Assembly: GCA_033794685.1 (NCBI GenBank)
Contig: JARAYZ010000009.1
Reading direction: 5' to 3' (one strand)
Length of the DNA: 64,000 nucleotides
Source: Lentzea sp033794685
GTDB taxonomy: Bacteria > Actinomycetota > Actinomycetes > Mycobacteriales > Pseudonocardiaceae
A program made the position numbers and the translations under genes. Below are positions 1 to 10,405 of the stretch, in pieces. The notes under the pieces are model-generated. The model saw nothing but the letters and a program-made list of their open reading frames with translations. It did no database searches and was not told the DNA's origin. The first letter of the stretch is position 1. Every line of letters starts with the position of its first letter.

Positions 1-1553
1 GCGGCGAGCAGGCCGATCGCGGTGGAGTTGCCGACGACGGCGACGCGCTTGCCCTGGGGCAGCGGCTGGTGGGCGAGCAGGAGCGCGGTGTCGAACAGCT
101 GGGCCAGCGAGTCGACCCGGATCACGCCGGCCTGCTCGAACAGGGCCTGGACGCTCGCCTCGTCGACCTTCGCGCCGGTGGCGGCGAGACCGGGGACGAC
201 GGCGTGGCGGCCGGACTTCACCGCGACGATGGGCTTGGTGCGACCGAGTCTTCTCGCGAGGCGCGCGAACTTGCGCGGGTTGCCGAACGACTCCAGGTAG
301 AGCAGGACGACGTCCGTGGCCGGGTCGGTCTCCCAGTACTGCAGCAGGTCGTTGCCGGAGACGTCGGCGCGATTGCCGGCCGAGACGAACGTCGACAGGC
401 CGAGACCCCAGCCGGCGGCGTTGGCGAGGATGGCGGTGCCGAGGGCGCCGGACTGGCAGAAGAAGCCCGCGCGGCCCCGTTGCGGCAGCTTCGGGGCGAG
501 GCTCGCGTTGAGGCGGACCTTCGGATCCAGGTTGAGCACGCCCAGTGCGTTGGGACCGACGACGCGCATGCCGTGCGCTCTCGCCTCCGCCGCGAGCCTG
601 CGTTCGGCCGACAGCCCGTCAGGCCCCGTCTCGCCGTAGCCCGAACTGACGACGACGAGCGCCTTCACGCCCTTGGCGAGGCACCCGTCCATGACCTCGT
701 CGACGCTGGCCGCGGGCACGGCGATGACGGCGAGGTCGACGTCGTCGGGGATGTCGAGCACGGTCGGGTAGGCCCGGACCCCCCGGACGGCCCGGTGCTC
801 GGCGTTGACGGGGTAGACGGGCCCGTTGAAGTCGGCTTCGAGGAGGTTCTTGAGGACCGCGTGCCCGATCTTGGTGGGGTCGGTGGACGCGCCGATGACC
901 GCCACCGACCTCGGATGCAGCAGGTTGTGCACGCTGCGGGCCTCGGCCGCCTGCTCGCGGGCCCTGGCGACGGCGACGGACTCGTCCGTGGGGTCGATCG
1001 CGAACTCCAGGTGCAGCACGCCCTCCTCGAACGCCCTGCTGACCTGGTAACCGGCGTCGCGGAACACCCGGACCATCTGCCCGTTCTCGGCGAGCACCTC
1101 GGCCTCGAACCGCGCCAGCCCGACCTCCCGGGCCGCGGCGGCGAGGTGCTCGAGCAGGATGCTGCCGAGCCCGCGCCCCTGGTGCCCGTCCTCGACGACG
1201 AACGCGACCTCCGCGCTGTCCCCTCGATGGCCCTCGCCGACGAGCCGATCGAACCGGCCGACCGCGACGATCTCGTCGCCGAGGAGCGCGATGAGCGCGA
1301 CCCGGTCGTGGTGGTCGACGGTGCTGAACCGCTCGAGGTCGCGCTGCGGGATCCGGGGGTACGGCCCGAAGTACCGGAAGTACCGCGTCCGTTCCGACAG
1401 CCGCCCGTGGAACTCCCGCAGTTCGTCGGCGTCGTCCGGCGTGATCGGGCGCAGGTGGACGGTGCGGCCGTCGCTCAGGACGACGTCGGCCTCCCATCTC
1501 CTCGGGAAGTCGAACGGATCCCTTTGCGCGGTGTTTCCGACGGTGTCGGTCAC
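1..1553 (-). CDS. Pat-type protein acetyltransferase (GNAT + CoA-binding/acyl-CoA ligase-like), 3' end outside window
   Basis: Probable protein lysine acetyltransferase related to Pat/PatZ, enzymes that acetylate and inactivate acyl-CoA synthetases in the cytoplasm. A GTG start at 1553 begins VTDTVGNT. Residues about 20-180 form a GNAT domain with the acetyl-CoA-binding motif GHQGRGLGS near 123-131. From about residue 205 a Rossmann CoA-binding domain begins (RSVAVIGAST), followed by succinyl-CoA-synthetase-like motifs (FCQSGALGTAI). Only about 517 residues are visible and the C-terminus lies beyond base 1. The start is 5 bases after the acuC stop, so the two form an operon pairing an acetyltransferase with a deacetylase, as in the Bacillus acuABC operon. 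The substrate is inferred from family and context. Confidence 0.85.
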   Translation of the reverse strand, partial: MTDTVGNTAQRDPFDFPRRWEADVVLSDGRTVHLRPITPDDADELREFHGRLSERTRYFRYFGPYPRIPQRDLERFSTVDHHDRVALIALLGDEIVAVGRFDRLVGEGHRGDSAEVAFVVEDGHQGRGLGSILLEHLAAAAREVGLARFEAEVLAENGQMVRVFRDAGYQVSRAFEEGVLHLEFAIDPTDESVAVARAREQAAEARSVHNLLHPRSVAVIGASTDPTKIGHAVLKNLLEADFNGPVYPVNAEHRAVRGVRAYPTVLDIPDDVDLAVIAVPAASVDEVMDGCLAKGVKALVVVSSGYGETGPDGLSAERRLAAEARAHGMRVVGPNALGVLNLDPKVRLNASLAPKLPQRGRAGFFCQSGALGTAILANAAGWGLGLSTFVSAGNRADVSGNDLLQYWETDPATDVVLLYLESFGNPRKFARLARRLGRTKPIVAVKSGRHAVVPGLAATGAKVDEASVQALFEQAGVIRVDSLAQLFDTALLLAHQPLPQGKRVAVVGNSTAIGLLA

Positions 1554-1558
1554 TTCTG

Positions 1559-2731
1559 TCAGTCCCTGGGGTCGTCGGGATCGAGTCCGTGCAACGGGAA
1601 GACCGCACGCCGGGTCTCGCGGATCGCCTTGTCAACCGGCTCCTCCGCGTCCCCGCCCCACGGTTGGTACCCAGCGTCGCACTCATCAGTCATGGACGCA
1701 GGCAAAGGCCAGTTCGGTGCGACCCGTGTCGCATGGGCGACCCAGTCCGCCGGCAACGGCCGGTTCGGGTCGACGTCGCGGTCCAGCACCGTGGCCAGCA
1801 GGTGCGTCCAGGACCGCGGTACCACCCTGAGCAGCTCGTACCCGCCGCCACCGAGCGCGAGCCACTTGTACCCGTGCTCGTCGACGAGGTCCCGGAACGC
1901 CTGGTAGATCGCCCGATGCCCGTCCACGCTCAACGACAGGTCCGCGAGCGGGTCCTCCTTGTGCGTGTCGACGCCGCACTGCGTGACCAGCACCTGCGGC
2001 CGGAACGCCCGCAACAACGCCGGCACCGTCGCGTGGAACGCCCGCATCCACCCACCGTCGCGAGTCCCGGCGGGCAACGGCACGTTGACCGCGCTCCCCT
2101 CGGCACCGGCACCGCCGACCTCACCGGCCCACCCGGTACCGGGCCACAGGCTCATCGGATGCTGGTGCAACGAGATCGTCAGCACCCGCGGGTCGTCCCA
2201 GAACGCCGTCTGCACACCGTCCCCGTGATGCACGTCGACATCGACATAGGCGATGCGCTCCACCCCGCTGCGCAACAACCACTCGATGGCCACCGCGCAG
2301 TCGTTGTAAACGCAGAAGCCGGCCGCACTGTCCGGCATCGCGTGGTGCAACCCACCGGCGATGTTCACGGCCCGATCCGCCTCCCCCGACGCGATGGCCC
2401 GAGCCGCCGCCAGCGACCCACCCACCACCAACGCCGAAGCCTCGTGCATCCGCTCGAACACGGGGTTGTCCGCCGTCCCGAGCCCGTGCCCGACGTCCCA
2501 CCCGGCTGTGGGCGCGGCCTGCACGGCGCTCAGATACCCAGGCTTGTGCACCAGCTCGATCTCTTCGTCGCTGGCCGGTTCGGGGGCCCGCACCTCCACG
2601 CCGTCCAGCACCCCGAGCGCCGTGGCGAGCCGCATCGTCAGGTCGAGCCGGACCGGGTTCAGCGGATGGTCGCCACCGAGGTCGTACCCGAGGAAGGACC
2701 TGTCCCAGACAACAGCGGCTGGCTTACCCAT
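1559..2731 (-). CDS. acuC: AcuC-like histone deacetylase-family protein
   Basis: Zinc-dependent deacetylase of the HDAC/acetoin utilisation AcuC family, 390 aa. In Bacillus, AcuC removes acetyl groups from acetyl-CoA synthetase. The sequence shows the paired histidines LHHAMPD (about 129-135) and the metal site VDVDVHHGDG (about 163-172), plus SLHQHP and a glycine-rich GGGGYE near the end. ATG 2731 (MGKPAAVVWD) is preferred over an in-frame TTG nine bases upstream. It lies directly upstream of the GNAT/CoA-ligase acetyltransferase (5 bp gap), which it probably opposes functionally, and is divergent from the DUF3558-like lipoprotein. Confidence 0.9.
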   Translation of the reverse strand: MGKPAAVVWDRSFLGYDLGGDHPLNPVRLDLTMRLATALGVLDGVEVRAPEPASDEEIELVHKPGYLSAVQAAPTAGWDVGHGLGTADNPVFERMHEASALVVGGSLAAARAIASGEADRAVNIAGGLHHAMPDSAAGFCVYNDCAVAIEWLLRSGVERIAYVDVDVHHGDGVQTAFWDDPRVLTISLHQHPMSLWPGTGWAGEVGGAGAEGSAVNVPLPAGTRDGGWMRAFHATVPALLRAFRPQVLVTQCGVDTHKEDPLADLSLSVDGHRAIYQAFRDLVDEHGYKWLALGGGGYELLRVVPRSWTHLLATVLDRDVDPNRPLPADWVAHATRVAPNWPLPASMTDECDAGYQPWGGDAEEPVDKAIRETRRAVFPLHGLDPDDPRD

Positions 2732-2792
2732 GACCAGCAACCTACAGTCGCGGGCCCGGAACCGATCTCACCGAACAGGGGTCAGAGGCGAC

Positions 2793-3398
2793 ATGCACCT
2801 GAGACCAGCGGCCATCCTCCTCGCACTGGGCCTGACCCTCGCCGCAATCTCGGGCTGCGCCGAACAGGTCAAGGGCACCGCCACAGCGGACGCCGGCGCG
2901 ATCCAAGAACCCGCCGACCCCACCACGACCTCGAAGAAACCGCCGGCCAGCACCGCGACCTCCAAGCCGGCGAGCCCCACCACCGCCCAGAAGAAGGGCG
3001 ACGTGAAGATCACCACCAAGAAGAAGACGACCGGCCTGGAGACCTGCGGCGTCCTCAAGGCCTCGGACATCGAGGCGGCCACCGGCGGCAAGTCCACGGC
3101 GGACGGCGGCTGCATCCACACCACGACCGGCCCGTCCGCCGTCATCACCCAGATGGTCACGGTTCCCGAGGTGGCGGACCAGGACGGCGAGAAGAAGCAG
3201 ATCGAGATCGGTGGCAACACCGCGTGGCAGGTCAGCCCCGCCAAGGACGACTGCCAGGTCACCGTCATGCTGACCGACGACCCGACCGCCATCACCTCGG
3301 CCTTCTCGGTGAGCGTCCTGGCCGTCGAGGAACTGGACACCTGCGGCATCGCCCTCAAACTGGCCACCGACGGCTTCAACCGCATCCCCAGCGCCTGA
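2793..3398 (+). CDS. DUF3558-like lipoprotein
   Basis: Predicted surface lipoprotein of 201 aa. The ATG at 2793 gives a signal peptide with hydrophobic core ILLALGLTLA and a lipobox LAAISGC, so the mature protein starts at that Cys. A Thr/Lys/Ser-rich linker (about residues 30-70) leads to a globular C-terminal domain. The cysteine-containing motifs ETCGVL near its beginning and DTCGIALKLA near its end fit the actinobacterial DUF3558 family, whose role is unknown. It is separated by 61 bp from the divergent acuC start and is convergent with sseA (16 bp between stops). Confidence 0.75.
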   Translation: MHLRPAAILLALGLTLAAISGCAEQVKGTATADAGAIQEPADPTTTSKKPPASTATSKPASPTTAQKKGDVKITTKKKTTGLETCGVLKASDIEAATGGKSTADGGCIHTTTGPSAVITQMVTVPEVADQDGEKKQIEIGGNTAWQVSPAKDDCQVTVMLTDDPTAITSAFSVSVLAVEELDTCGIALKLATDGFNRIPSA

Positions 3399-3414
3399 CA
3401 CCCACCGGACCAGG

Positions 3415-4266
3415 TCAGTCGCCGGTAGCGACCTCCCGGTCCAACGCGCACCAGTTGGACCAAGACCCGGCGTACAACGCCGCCGGCTTCTCGGCCGACG
3501 TGATCCCCGCGACCTCCAGCGCGAGCACCACCGACGAGGCGGTCACCCCCGACCCGCAGTACGCGCCGACAGCCACACCACCCGACACCCCGAGCCCACC
3601 GAACCGCGCGGCCAGCTCCTCCGAGCCGAGCCACCGGCCATCCGCTCCGACATGACCGGTGGTCGGCGCGTTGAGCGCACCCGGGATGTGCCCGGCCTTG
3701 GGGTCCACCGGCTCGGTCTCACCGCGATACCGAGGGGCGGCCCGAGCGTCGAGCAGCACCCCCTCCGAAGCGAGCGCCGCCGCCCCGTCCGCGTCAAGCA
3801 CGGGCATCTGCCCAGGCCGCACCACGACGTCACCAGCGGCATCGCCCTTCAGCGCCTCCGGCACGTCCGCGGACACCGGCAGCCCAGCGGCCTCCCACGC
3901 GGCGAACCCGCCGTCCAGGACCGCGACCTCACCGAACCCGGCCCACCGCAGCAGCCACCACACCCGCGCGGCGACCGACCCGTCCCCCGCGTCGTACGCC
4001 ACGACCTGGGCACCTTCGCGCACACCGGCACCGCGCAGCACCTCCTGCAACCGCTCCGAATCCGGCAGCGGATGACGGCCCCCGATGCCGGGCGGAGCGG
4101 ACAGCTCCGTGTCCAGATCCAAGTACACCGCGCCGGGCACGTGGCTGACCTCGTAGTCTTGGCGTCCGGGTGGTCCACCGAGACGCCACCGGACGTCCAG
4201 CACGACGGTGGCCGGACGCGCACTCAGCGCGTCGGCGAGGGCCTCAGGAGTGATCAAGGGATGCAC
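3415..4266 (-). CDS. sseA: Thiosulfate/3-mercaptopyruvate sulfurtransferase
   Basis: Two-domain rhodanese of 283 aa that transfers sulfane sulfur from thiosulfate or 3-mercaptopyruvate to a thiophilic acceptor. The N-terminal inactive domain carries VVLDVRWRLGG. The C-terminal domain carries the linker GHIPGALNAP and the active-site loop YCGSGVTAS, in which Cys is the persulfide carrier. Its length matches the SseA family. The ATG at 4266 begins MHPLITPEAL. It is divergent from ideR (78 bp between starts) and stands alone. Thiosulfate versus mercaptopyruvate specificity cannot be settled by eye; the CGSGV loop is typical of mercaptopyruvate-type enzymes. Confidence 0.9.
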   Translation of the reverse strand: MHPLITPEALADALSARPATVVLDVRWRLGGPPGRQDYEVSHVPGAVYLDLDTELSAPPGIGGRHPLPDSERLQEVLRGAGVREGAQVVAYDAGDGSVAARVWWLLRWAGFGEVAVLDGGFAAWEAAGLPVSADVPEALKGDAAGDVVVRPGQMPVLDADGAAALASEGVLLDARAAPRYRGETEPVDPKAGHIPGALNAPTTGHVGADGRWLGSEELAARFGGLGVSGGVAVGAYCGSGVTASSVVLALEVAGITSAEKPAALYAGSWSNWCALDREVATGD

Positions 4267-4344
4267 GGCTCACATCCTGCACCCGCGCGGACACCTGTGT
4301 CCCCCGGCACGACTACCATTGACACCATACGAAGGGGAGCGGGT

Positions 4345-5036
4345 GTGAACGACCTCATCGACACCACGGAGATGTATCTCCGCACCATCTACGAGCTCGA
4401 AGAAGAGGGCGTGGTGCCTCTGCGCGCCCGCATCGCCGAGCGCCTGGGCCAAAGTGGACCGACGGTGAGCCAGACCGTCGGCCGCATGGAACGCGACGGC
4501 CTGGTGGTCGTGGCGGAGGACCGCCACCTCGAGCTCACCGAGCAGGGCCGCAACCTCGCGATCGCCGTCATGCGCAAGCACCGGCTCGCCGAGCGCCTCC
4601 TCGTGGACATCATCGGGCTCGAATGGGAGCACGTGCACAGCGAGGCATGCCGCTGGGAGCACGTCATGAGCGAGGCTGTCGAGCGCAAGCTCATCAAGCT
4701 GCTCGGCAACCCCACCACCTCGCCCTACGGCAACCCGATCCCCGGCCTCGACAAGCTGGGCGACGGCGAGCCGGCCCCGCCCGCCGAGGCGGACCTGGTG
4801 CGCGTGGACGAGGTGGCCCGCCGCGGCGGGGGCCGCGTCGAGGTGCGCCGCATCGCCGAGCACGTCCAGCTCGACCCGGACCTCATGGCCGAGTTGAAGG
4901 ACGCCGGCGTCGTGCCGGGCGGCACCGTGGAGGTCGAGGCGCTCGGTGGCGCCAAGGTCATCCAGGTGCGCGGCGGCAACGGCAACACGGCAGAGCTCGA
5001 CCCCGCGGTCGCCCACGCCGTCCTGGTGCTCGCCCG

Positions 5037-5040
<4 letters not shown>
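4345..5040 (+). CDS. ideR: Iron-dependent repressor IdeR/DtxR
   Basis: Metal-activated transcriptional repressor of iron uptake genes, 231 aa. The winged HTH (about 1-70) is followed by the dimerisation/metal domain with the DtxR ligands visible: Met10, His and Glu in KHRLAERLL, and the Cys-Glu-His ligands in EACRWEHVM. An SH3-like FeoA domain occupies about 150-231 (GGTVEVEALGG). The GTG at 4345 has a GGGGAG ribosome site and gives the canonical NDLIDTTEMYLRTIYELEEE N-terminus. Its TGA overlaps the GTG of galK (GTGA), so the two are translationally coupled, which is an unusual partner for IdeR. No iron box was seen upstream. Confidence 0.95.
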
Positions 5041-6212
<1,172 letters not shown>

Positions 6213-6248
6213 CCAAGAACGATCTTGACCAGGAATGCGAGGACTGTG

Positions 6249-7211
6249 GTGAAGCTGCTCGTCACGGGCGGGGCCGGGTACGTCGGCAGCGTGTGCGCCG
6301 CCAGGCTGCTCGAAGCCGGACACGAGGTGGTCGTCCTGGACGACCTCTCCACCGGCCACGAGGACGCCGTCCCCGCGGGAGCGCGCTTCATCCGGGGCGA
6401 CATCGCCGAGGTGATCGGCGATGTCCTCGCGGAAGGGTTCGACGGTGTTCTTCACTTCGCGGCGAAGTCCCTCGTTGGCGAATCCATGCAGGACCCAGGC
6501 AAGTATTGGACGGGCAACGTCCTCACCGCGATTCGTCTCCTCGACGCGATGAAGGATCACGGCACGCCGAAGCTCGTCTTCTCCTCGACTGCCGCGACGT
6601 ACGGCGAGCCGCGGGAGGTGCCGATCCCCGAGAGCGCCCCCACCGCGCCGACCAACACCTACGGCGCCACCAAGCTGGCCATCGACCACGCGATCACGTC
6701 GTACGCCGCCGCGCACGGCCTGGCGGCGACGAGCCTGCGGTACTTCAACGTCGCCGGCGCCTACGGCAGCATCGGCGAGCGACACGCGACCGAGACCCAC
6801 CTCATCCCGCTCGTGCTGCAGGTCGCGCTCGGGCAGCGCGACCACATCTCGATCTACGGCGAGGACTGGCCCACCGAGGACGGCACCTGCGTCCGCGACT
6901 ACATCCACGTCCTGGACCTCGCGGACGCCCACCTCCTCGCACTCGAGAACGCCACCGCCGGCGAGCACCGGATCTACAACCTGGGCAACGGCACCGGCTT
7001 CTCGGTCAAGCAGGTCATCGACACCTGCCGCGAGGTCACCGGCCACCCGATCCCCGCCGTCGTCGCCCCGAGGCGCGCCGGCGACCCGGCCGTCCTGGTC
7101 GCCTCCGCCGAGCGGGCCCGCGCCGACCTCGGCTGGAAGCCCGAGCGCGCCGACATCACCGGCATCGTCCGCGACGCGTGGGAGTTCACCCGCGCCCGGC
7201 ACGAGGCCTGA
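6249..7211 (+). CDS. galE: UDP-glucose 4-epimerase
   Basis: Extended short-chain dehydrogenase of 320 aa interconverting UDP-galactose and UDP-glucose with bound NAD. It starts VKLLVTGGAGYVGS, the nucleotide-binding loop. The catalytic Ser/Thr is in FSSTAATYGEP, and the Tyr-Lys pair is in NTYGATKLAID. The GTG at 6249 is chosen because GAGG (6240-6243) sits at suitable spacing; another GTG lies 3 bp upstream. It is the third gene of the ideR-galK-galE-S9 peptidase run and ends only 6 bp before the peptidase start. Confidence 0.95.
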   Translation: MKLLVTGGAGYVGSVCAARLLEAGHEVVVLDDLSTGHEDAVPAGARFIRGDIAEVIGDVLAEGFDGVLHFAAKSLVGESMQDPGKYWTGNVLTAIRLLDAMKDHGTPKLVFSSTAATYGEPREVPIPESAPTAPTNTYGATKLAIDHAITSYAAAHGLAATSLRYFNVAGAYGSIGERHATETHLIPLVLQVALGQRDHISIYGEDWPTEDGTCVRDYIHVLDLADAHLLALENATAGEHRIYNLGNGTGFSVKQVIDTCREVTGHPIPAVVAPRRAGDPAVLVASAERARADLGWKPERADITGIVRDAWEFTRARHEA

Positions 7212-7217
7212 GCCGGG

Positions 7218-9221
7218 ATGACCGACTTCGCCTCCTTCGAGAGCTACAACGCCACCGCGCGGCTCGCGTCGCTCGCGCTGTCCCCGGACGGCACCCGGCT
7301 CGTCACGGTCGTGTCCACGCTCGCGCCGGACGGCAAGACGTGGCAGGGCGCTCTCTGGGAGGTCGACCCCACCGGGGAGCGGGAGGCCGTCCGGCTCACC
7401 CGCTCCGCCAAGGGCGACTCCTCCCCCGTGTTCGCGCCGGACGGGTCGCTGCTCTTCCTCTCGGCTCGCCCGGACCCGCTCGCGAAACCGGGCGAGTCCA
7501 AGGACAAGAAGGCGCTGTGGCGGCTTCCGGTCCGAGGCGAGGCCGCCGAGGTGTTGCGGCCGGGCGGCGGAGTCGGTCAACTGCGCGCCGCCGGCGAGAC
7601 GGTGCTGTTCACGTCGTCGGCGTACCGCTTCACGGAGTTCGGCGACGAGGACGACGCCAAGCGCAAGGCTCGCGAGGACGCGGGCGTGACAGCGATCCTG
7701 CACGAGTCGTACCCGATCCGGTACTGGGACTCGGACCTCGGCCCGGCCTACCCGAGGCTGTTCGCGGCCCCGCTCGCGGACGTCACCGCCGGGACGATCT
7801 CCGGTCTGAGCGAGGACGCCGAAAGCCGGCTCAGTGACGAGGACGTCGCGCTCAGCCCGGACGGGCAGTGGGCCGTCTACGGCCACAACGCCGACGTCAG
7901 CGCTTCCTACGGTCGCCGCACCGAACTCCGGGTCGTGTCCACGAATGGCGGCGAGGCACGGACCATCGCCTCCGCGGAAGGTTTCTCCTTCCACGGTGCG
8001 ACGTTCACGCCCGACTCCTCCGCCGTGATCGCGATCCGGTTCCGTGATTCCTCCACCGACGCCCCTCACCGGCGTGACCTGGTGCGCGTCGAACTGGCGG
8101 ACGGCTCGATCACGCCACTGGCGCCCGATTTCCAGGAGGAACCGGACCACCCCGTGGTGAGCCCGGACGGGTCGGCGGTCTTCTTCACCGCGAGCCACCT
8201 CGGCCACCAGCCGCTGTGGCGGCTGGACCTCGCGAGCGGCGAGATCACGAAACTGACGGTCTCCGGTTACTACAGCGATCTGGTCGTGGGCCCGGACAGC
8301 AAGACGCTGTACGCCCTTCGCAACTCGATCGACCACCCGCCTCAGCCGGTGCGACTCGCCGCCACCGGAGCCGACCAGGATCCGGAACGGCTGCGGGCGC
8401 CCGGTGCCCTCGACTCCGTGCCCGGCACCCTCACCGAGATCTCCACGGTCGTCGCCGACGGCAGGACGGTCCGATCCTGGCTGGTGCTGCCGGAAGGCGC
8501 GTCCGCCGACTCCCCCGCGCCGCTGGTCCTGTGGGTCCACGGTGGCCCGGTCATGAGCTGGAACGGCTGGACCTGGCGGTGGAACCCGTGGCTGATGGCA
8601 GCCCGCGGCTACGCCATCCTGCTGCCGGACCCGGCCCTGTCGACCGGGTACGGGCCCGACTTCATCAAGGCCGGCTGGGGCCGATGGGGCGCCGAGCCCT
8701 ACACCGACCTCATGGCCATCACCGACGTCGCCGTCGAGCGAGCCGACATCGACGCCTCCCGGACCGCCGCGATGGGCGGATCGTTCGGTGGCTACATGGC
8801 CAACTGGATCGCCACCCAGACCGACCGGTTCCGCGCCATCGTCACCCACGCCTCCCTGTGGCACATCGACGCGTTCTCCGGCAGCACCGACAGCTCCTAC
8901 TTCTGGATGCGGGAGATGGGCGACCCCCTCACGCAGCCGGAGCGGATCCTGGCGAACTCCCCGCACCTGCGGGTGGCTGACATCAAGACCCCGATGCTCG
9001 TCATCCACGGGGACAAGGACTACCGCGTTCCCATCGGTGAAGGGCATCGCCTGTACTTCGACCTCGTCCGACACGGGGTCAATGCGAAATACCTTTACTT
9101 CCCAACCGAAAACCACTGGATCCTCACCCCCGGGAACTCTCGAGTCTGGTACGAGACGGTGTGGGCGTTCCTGGCCGAGCACGTCCTGGATCAGGGCTGG
9201 GAGCGGCCCGAACTGCTCTGA
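7218..9221 (+). CDS. S9 family prolyl oligopeptidase-like serine peptidase
   Basis: Cytosolic serine peptidase of 667 aa with the S9C (acylaminoacyl-peptidase/DPP-like) layout. An N-terminal beta-propeller (about 1-400) contains repeated SPDG blades (SPDGTRLV, APDGSLLF, SPDGSAVFF). The C-terminal alpha/beta hydrolase carries LVLWVHGGPVMSW, the nucleophile elbow GGSFGGYM, Asp in HGDKDYRVP and His in TENHWI. No signal peptide is present. It starts 6 bp after galE and probably shares that transcript. The 3' end overlaps the convergent DUF4192 gene by 31 bp. The substrate is unknown. Confidence 0.9.
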   Translation: MTDFASFESYNATARLASLALSPDGTRLVTVVSTLAPDGKTWQGALWEVDPTGEREAVRLTRSAKGDSSPVFAPDGSLLFLSARPDPLAKPGESKDKKALWRLPVRGEAAEVLRPGGGVGQLRAAGETVLFTSSAYRFTEFGDEDDAKRKAREDAGVTAILHESYPIRYWDSDLGPAYPRLFAAPLADVTAGTISGLSEDAESRLSDEDVALSPDGQWAVYGHNADVSASYGRRTELRVVSTNGGEARTIASAEGFSFHGATFTPDSSAVIAIRFRDSSTDAPHRRDLVRVELADGSITPLAPDFQEEPDHPVVSPDGSAVFFTASHLGHQPLWRLDLASGEITKLTVSGYYSDLVVGPDSKTLYALRNSIDHPPQPVRLAATGADQDPERLRAPGALDSVPGTLTEISTVVADGRTVRSWLVLPEGASADSPAPLVLWVHGGPVMSWNGWTWRWNPWLMAARGYAILLPDPALSTGYGPDFIKAGWGRWGAEPYTDLMAITDVAVERADIDASRTAAMGGSFGGYMANWIATQTDRFRAIVTHASLWHIDAFSGSTDSSYFWMREMGDPLTQPERILANSPHLRVADIKTPMLVIHGDKDYRVPIGEGHRLYFDLVRHGVNAKYLYFPTENHWILTPGNSRVWYETVWAFLAEHVLDQGWERPELL

Positions 9222-10231
9222 TCGCGGCCGAGCAGCTCACGGGCGCTGTCCAGGTATTTCACGGACAGCGCCCGCATCTCTGACGGTGGGAACGCGGCAC
9301 TGACGGCGGCTCGGACGAGCTTGCTCAGCGCGTGGCCGGGACAGGCTTCCTCGGCGGCGTCGAGCGCGATGGACGCGATCCCACCATCGCCGCGCTGGTA
9401 GGCGTAGAACGCGAGCAGGCACGCGGGTTCCGCACGTTCCGGTGCAGGGCAGGCCCTGGTGAGCTCGAGCCACAGGCGTTCGGCGAGCCTGGATCGGGGC
9501 TGCACCGCGAATCCCATGCTCGCGTCGCGCACCTCGGGATCCGCCAGCGCCCTCGCCAGAGCGACGATCTCCTTGTCCGGCAACGGTCCCGCGCGGTGCT
9601 CCACGGCATCGATCGCATCGCTCACCCGGCGCAGTTCGGTCGTGGCGTCGGCATCGGCAGAGGCCGTGATGAGCTCGTCGAGCAAGGTGGATCTGCGTTC
9701 CAGTGCCTCAGGCGGGTCCAGCGTGAGGATCGCGGCCATGGCCGCGCGCGACTCGAACGTCACGTTGCCCTCGTGTGCCGACGCGGCTGCCACAGCGGAC
9801 AACCGGGGATCCGGCAACGTCCCGTGGCAGTCGATGTCGAGATAGCACAGCCATTGCGCGTCCTTCTCGCACGACGGCAGCCACACGGCCTCCACGACGT
9901 CGATGCCCACGCCGCCCAACTGATGTCTGAGGACCTTGACCAGTGGCTCGTGCGGCAGTTGCTCCGGCATGTGTTCGGACGGCGGGCACACGACGACGAG
10001 GATCACCTCGGACGCGTCTTGTTCTTGTAGCGGACCTTCCAGCTGGGCCGCGAGCTGGCCTCGATGTCGTGGGCGTGGAAGGTCGACGCGCATGGTCATG
10101 CTGACCAGATGGTCTTTCAGCACCAGCACGACCAGCGAATCTGTCGGGTGGAACCCCATCAGGTGCGGGATGGCGGCGTAGAGATCGCCGGCGTCGCGCA
10201 CTCGGATCGGCTTCGAGAGGGTTGAGGGCAT
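9191..10231 (-). CDS. DUF4192 domain protein
   Basis: Cytoplasmic protein of 346 aa matching the actinobacterial DUF4192 family by its N-terminus (RVRDAGDLYAAIPHLMGFHP followed by DSLVVLVL). No biochemical role is known to me. No transmembrane segment or signal peptide is visible. ATG at 10231. The final 31 bp overlap the end of the convergent S9 peptidase. Upstream, a perfect 14 bp hairpin separates it from pepX on the same strand, so it is probably transcribed on its own. Confidence 0.85.
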   Translation of the reverse strand: MPSTLSKPIRVRDAGDLYAAIPHLMGFHPTDSLVVLVLKDHLVSMTMRVDLPRPRHRGQLAAQLEGPLQEQDASEVILVVVCPPSEHMPEQLPHEPLVKVLRHQLGGVGIDVVEAVWLPSCEKDAQWLCYLDIDCHGTLPDPRLSAVAAASAHEGNVTFESRAAMAAILTLDPPEALERRSTLLDELITASADADATTELRRVSDAIDAVEHRAGPLPDKEIVALARALADPEVRDASMGFAVQPRSRLAERLWLELTRACPAPERAEPACLLAFYAYQRGDGGIASIALDAAEEACPGHALSKLVRAAVSAAFPPSEMRALSVKYLDSARELLGRDQSSSGRSQP

Positions 10232-10365
10232 GGGCTCACTGTGGGCGGTGGGGCCGGGTGGTGAGCCGGGTTGGGTGTGAGGTTGTGGACAACTCGGCGG
10301 TTGTGAACAGGTTGAGATCTTGAGGTGCCCGGGAGCGGGGTTTTGTCGGGGGTGGGTGCTAGGTT

Positions 10366-10399
10366 GCCGCGCTTCGGTCCCGGGAGACCGAAGCGCGGC
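10366..10399 (-). terminator. Hairpin terminator after pepX
   Basis: A perfect 14 bp inverted repeat (10366-10379 and 10386-10399) with a 6-base loop CCGGGA lies 6 bp beyond the pepX stop. No U tract follows on either strand, as is common for high-GC actinobacterial terminators. Confidence 0.7.
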
Positions 10400-10405
10400 G
10401 TCACA

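Noticed and set aside
4318..4347. TTGACA as a -35 for ideR, and a possible iron box
   Set aside because: A -10 at normal spacing would fall on the start codon, and no TTAGGTTAGGCTAACCTAA-like palindrome is present.
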